DNA of 64,000 nt, from assembly GCF_001278075.1 (NCBI RefSeq), contig NZ_CP011340.1, positions 1,674,001-1,738,000 of the forward strand, read 5' to 3'. Below are positions 62,289 through 64,000 of this stretch, one piece after another. Every line of letters begins with the position of its first letter. Within the stretch, counting starts at the first letter, position 1. This DNA is from Streptomyces pristinaespiralis (GTDB taxonomy: Bacteria; Actinomycetota; Actinomycetes; Streptomycetales; Streptomycetaceae). The notes beneath the pieces were generated by a model. The model did no database searches. It saw nothing but the letters and a program-made list of their open reading frames with translations, and had not been told where the DNA came from. Both the position numbers and the translations under genes were made by a program.

Positions 62289-63710
62289 TCAGACGCGGGT
62301 CGCGTGGCGCGGGTGTGAGCGTCGGTCTCGTGGACCACGACGGTCCGGATGCCGGGGGTCCGGGACGGGTCGGGCTCCCGGTTCGCGGCCGATCAGGTCC
62401 GCCCTGAACAGCCCGTAGGTGATCCGCCGCAGGGCGGCCGCCTCCAGTTCGTCCCGCAGGGCGCCGCTGCGCAGGAGTGCGTCCGGTCCCAGCAGTCCCT
62501 CGACGACGGCGAGCGCGCCGGCGGTGTCGCCGTGGTCGAGGCGTTCGCGTACGCCTGTGAGGCAGTCCGGACGGCGGTGCGCCTCGTCGATCGCCCGGAG
62601 GCAGGGCAGCGGGGTACCGGTCAGCGCGGCCAGCAGTTCCTCGCGCCGGATCTCGGCCGGGTCGTGGTCCAGCGCGGCCAGCACGCCGTCGACCAGGCCG
62701 ATCCTGTGCCGGGCCCCCCGGCATTCGACGAAGCGCGGTTGCCCCGCCCGGTCGCCACGCCGCGACGGACCGGCCGGCGTACGGTCCGGTACGAGTGCTG
62801 CCGCGACCAGCGGGTGCAGCCGATCGACCTCGATCGCACCGGTGCGGAGCAGTGCCAGGTCGGGCAGCACCCAGGTCGCCGCGTCCGGCAGGACCGGCGG
62901 CGTGCCACCGCCGCCGTCCTTGGCCGCCGCCGCGATCCGCAACGTGGGCGGCCCGGTGCCGTCCCCGTCCGCAGCCAGGTCCAGGGCGAGCCGGTGCCGG
63001 CCGCCCAACCGCACGGTGACGGCGCCGGTGCTGCGTCCTTCGGCCTGGAGCAGCAGCCGGGCCTCGTCCGCCCACCGGTCGACGGCGCAGTGGCGCCCGT
63101 GCGGCACCCTCGCCGGCGGATCCGGGTCCGTCGCTGGACGGCCGTCGGCGGCCGGCCGATCGGCCCCGGACCGGGTGCGCAGTTCGTCGGTCCTGCGCGC
63201 GTCCCAGAGGTGACGGTGCAGGTCGAGACGGAACCGCCGGCTGGGCAAGGGGTGCGGGTGGCGGCGGGCGGCGCCCTCTGCGTGGGATCCGTCCCACAGC
63301 GCGAGGCTGATCCGCTGACCGGCATCCGCCCAGGCAGGCGGGGTCCGGGCCACGAGGTGCACCGGGCCTTCGCCGTCGCGCCCCTCGGGGTGGTACCGGG
63401 CCAGGGCGACGGTCAGTCCCGGGCGCAGCAGCCCGTCGGGAGCGACCCTCGGCATGTGCCAGCGCAACAGGTCGGGTGCGAGACGGCGGAGGTCGGCCCG
63501 TACCCGGGTCGCGAGCTCACGGCCGTGGGTGCGCGCCACCGAACGCAGATTCAGATCGACGTCGAAGCCTGCGGCGGCACACGCCCCGGCCCAGTCACCG
63601 GCACGGCGGCGGGCGGTCGCAGTCTCGATCATGGACGGCGGCACGGCGTACTCACGCACGCGCAGCCAGAAGGAAAGCCGGGAGTCCCCGTTCGCGTTCG
63701 AGGTGAGCAT
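62289..63710 (-). CDS. Uncharacterised partner of the MoxR-VWA module
   Basis: A 473-residue soluble protein, the first gene of the module. Near the N-terminus is MIETATARRRAGDWAGACAA, then DLNLRSVARTHGRELATRVR, RPGLTVALARY and VHLVARTPPAWADAG. Charged regions alternate with beta-like segments, and the C-terminus is a helical domain (LRDELEAAALRRITYGLFRA). I chose the ATG at 63710 because AAGGTGA is correctly spaced for it but too close for the GTG at 63716. I do not recognise a domain; it is probably the effector or substrate-recognition part. Confidence 0.75.
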   Translation of the reverse strand: MLTSNANGDSRLSFWLRVREYAVPPSMIETATARRRAGDWAGACAAAGFDVDLNLRSVARTHGRELATRVRADLRRLAPDLLRWHMPRVAPDGLLRPGLTVALARYHPEGRDGEGPVHLVARTPPAWADAGQRISLALWDGSHAEGAARRHPHPLPSRRFRLDLHRHLWDARRTDELRTRSGADRPAADGRPATDPDPPARVPHGRHCAVDRWADEARLLLQAEGRSTGAVTVRLGGRHRLALDLAADGDGTGPPTLRIAAAAKDGGGGTPPVLPDAATWVLPDLALLRTGAIEVDRLHPLVAAALVPDRTPAGPSRRGDRAGQPRFVECRGARHRIGLVDGVLAALDHDPAEIRREELLAALTGTPLPCLRAIDEAHRRPDCLTGVRERLDHGDTAGALAVVEGLLGPDALLRSGALRDELEAAALRRITYGLFRADLIGREPGARPVPDPRHPDRRGPRDRRSHPRHATRV

Positions 63711-63947
63711 CAGCACTCACCTTGCGCGGATGGGACCCCCAATCTGAAAACAGAATGAGTCATCATCGCGGCGATCTTATCGTGCCTCACCGCCGTCTTC
63801 CAGGAGTTACCGCCACCGGCGCGATCCGGGGGCCGGACGGCCGCTGCACAAGGGGCGGTTACGGACCCGTGCGGGGCAACCGCAAGCACTGCGCGGCTCT
63901 TGGACGCCCCCCGGCGCGCAGCACGAGGGAAGCCCCCGTCACGCTCT

Positions 63948-63969
63948 ACCCGGGCCCCCGGGCCCGGGT
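63948..63969. other. GC palindrome in the upstream intergenic region
   Basis: ACCCGGGCCC and GGGCCCGGGT arms separated by two bases. It could be a terminator for a gene beyond the window or a simple-sequence palindrome. The rest of 63711-63947 shows no gene. Confidence 0.45.
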
Positions 63970-64000
63970 CGGGGCCGGGTCGGGGCCGGGTCGGGGCCGG
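63966..64000. repeat. 12-bp tandem repeat at the window edge
   Basis: GGGTCGGGGCCG is repeated almost three times to the last base, so the array probably continues beyond the window. Confidence 0.85.

Overview
The window is high-GC actinobacterial chromosome, almost certainly Streptomyces. The evidence is dense GC-rich codon use with many GTG starts, ATGA-coupled operons, an AllR-type allantoin locus, actinobacterial two-component pairs, a PASTA-less PknB-like kinase, and families typical of Streptomyces (DUF5955, DUF6192, DUF5753, CsbD-like). I saw no rRNA, tRNA or CRISPR array.

Region 1 (1-6.8 kb) is ordinary accessory metabolism. It holds a histidine kinase / response regulator / cytochrome P450 / hypothetical operon on the minus strand, small membrane proteins, an EamA exporter, a DHFR-like reductase and an SDR.

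Region 2 (6.9-23.4 kb) is a purine-nitrogen block: allantoicase and allantoinase (minus) diverge from an IclR-type regulator (plus). A malate synthase about 11 kb away, which would consume the glyoxylate released, carries the same candidate operator. Between them lie a secreted GH92 alpha-mannosidase with a LacI-type operator, an ABC exporter whose ATPase is frameshifted by a third copy of a 7-bp repeat, a divergent two-component pair, a Ser/Thr kinase and a MocA-like nucleotidyltransferase.

Region 3 (24-30.4 kb) encodes a 1646-residue secreted polymorphic toxin. Its parts are a ricin-type lectin domain, a long Ala-rich coiled coil, a Hint-type self-cleaving domain and a C-terminal domain resembling the RNase A-like CdiA toxins. 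A hairpin separates it from a downstream protein built from two copies of one domain, the best candidate immunity protein.

Region 4 (30.7-40.0 kb) holds enzymes and regulators: an alpha/beta hydrolase, a GyrI-like protein, two HxlR regulators with divergent targets, a methyltransferase, an amidase, a frameshifted secreted lipase-like gene and a DHA2 drug exporter.

Region 5 (40.1-50.6 kb) is a decayed accessory island. It contains remnants of three IS families, a truncated DUF6192 gene, a frameshifted NB-ARC/STAND NTPase with its small partner, and a second polymorphic toxin (restriction-endonuclease-fold C-terminus) with a likely immunity gene. An RHS remnant with an apparent 54-bp internal inversion and another possible immunity gene follow.

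Region 6 (50.7-64 kb) returns to intact genes: Lrp, an F420/flavin oxidoreductase with a coupled deaminase, membrane-anchored helical proteins, a glutaredoxin-like protein, a SnoaL-like protein facing a MarR gene interrupted by an in-frame amber codon, a GlxA/AraC regulator, a saccharopine-dehydrogenase-like protein, an MHS-type transporter, and a three-gene unknown / MoxR ATPase / VWA module. GC-rich tandem repeats of 28 and 32 bp sit in two gene gaps.
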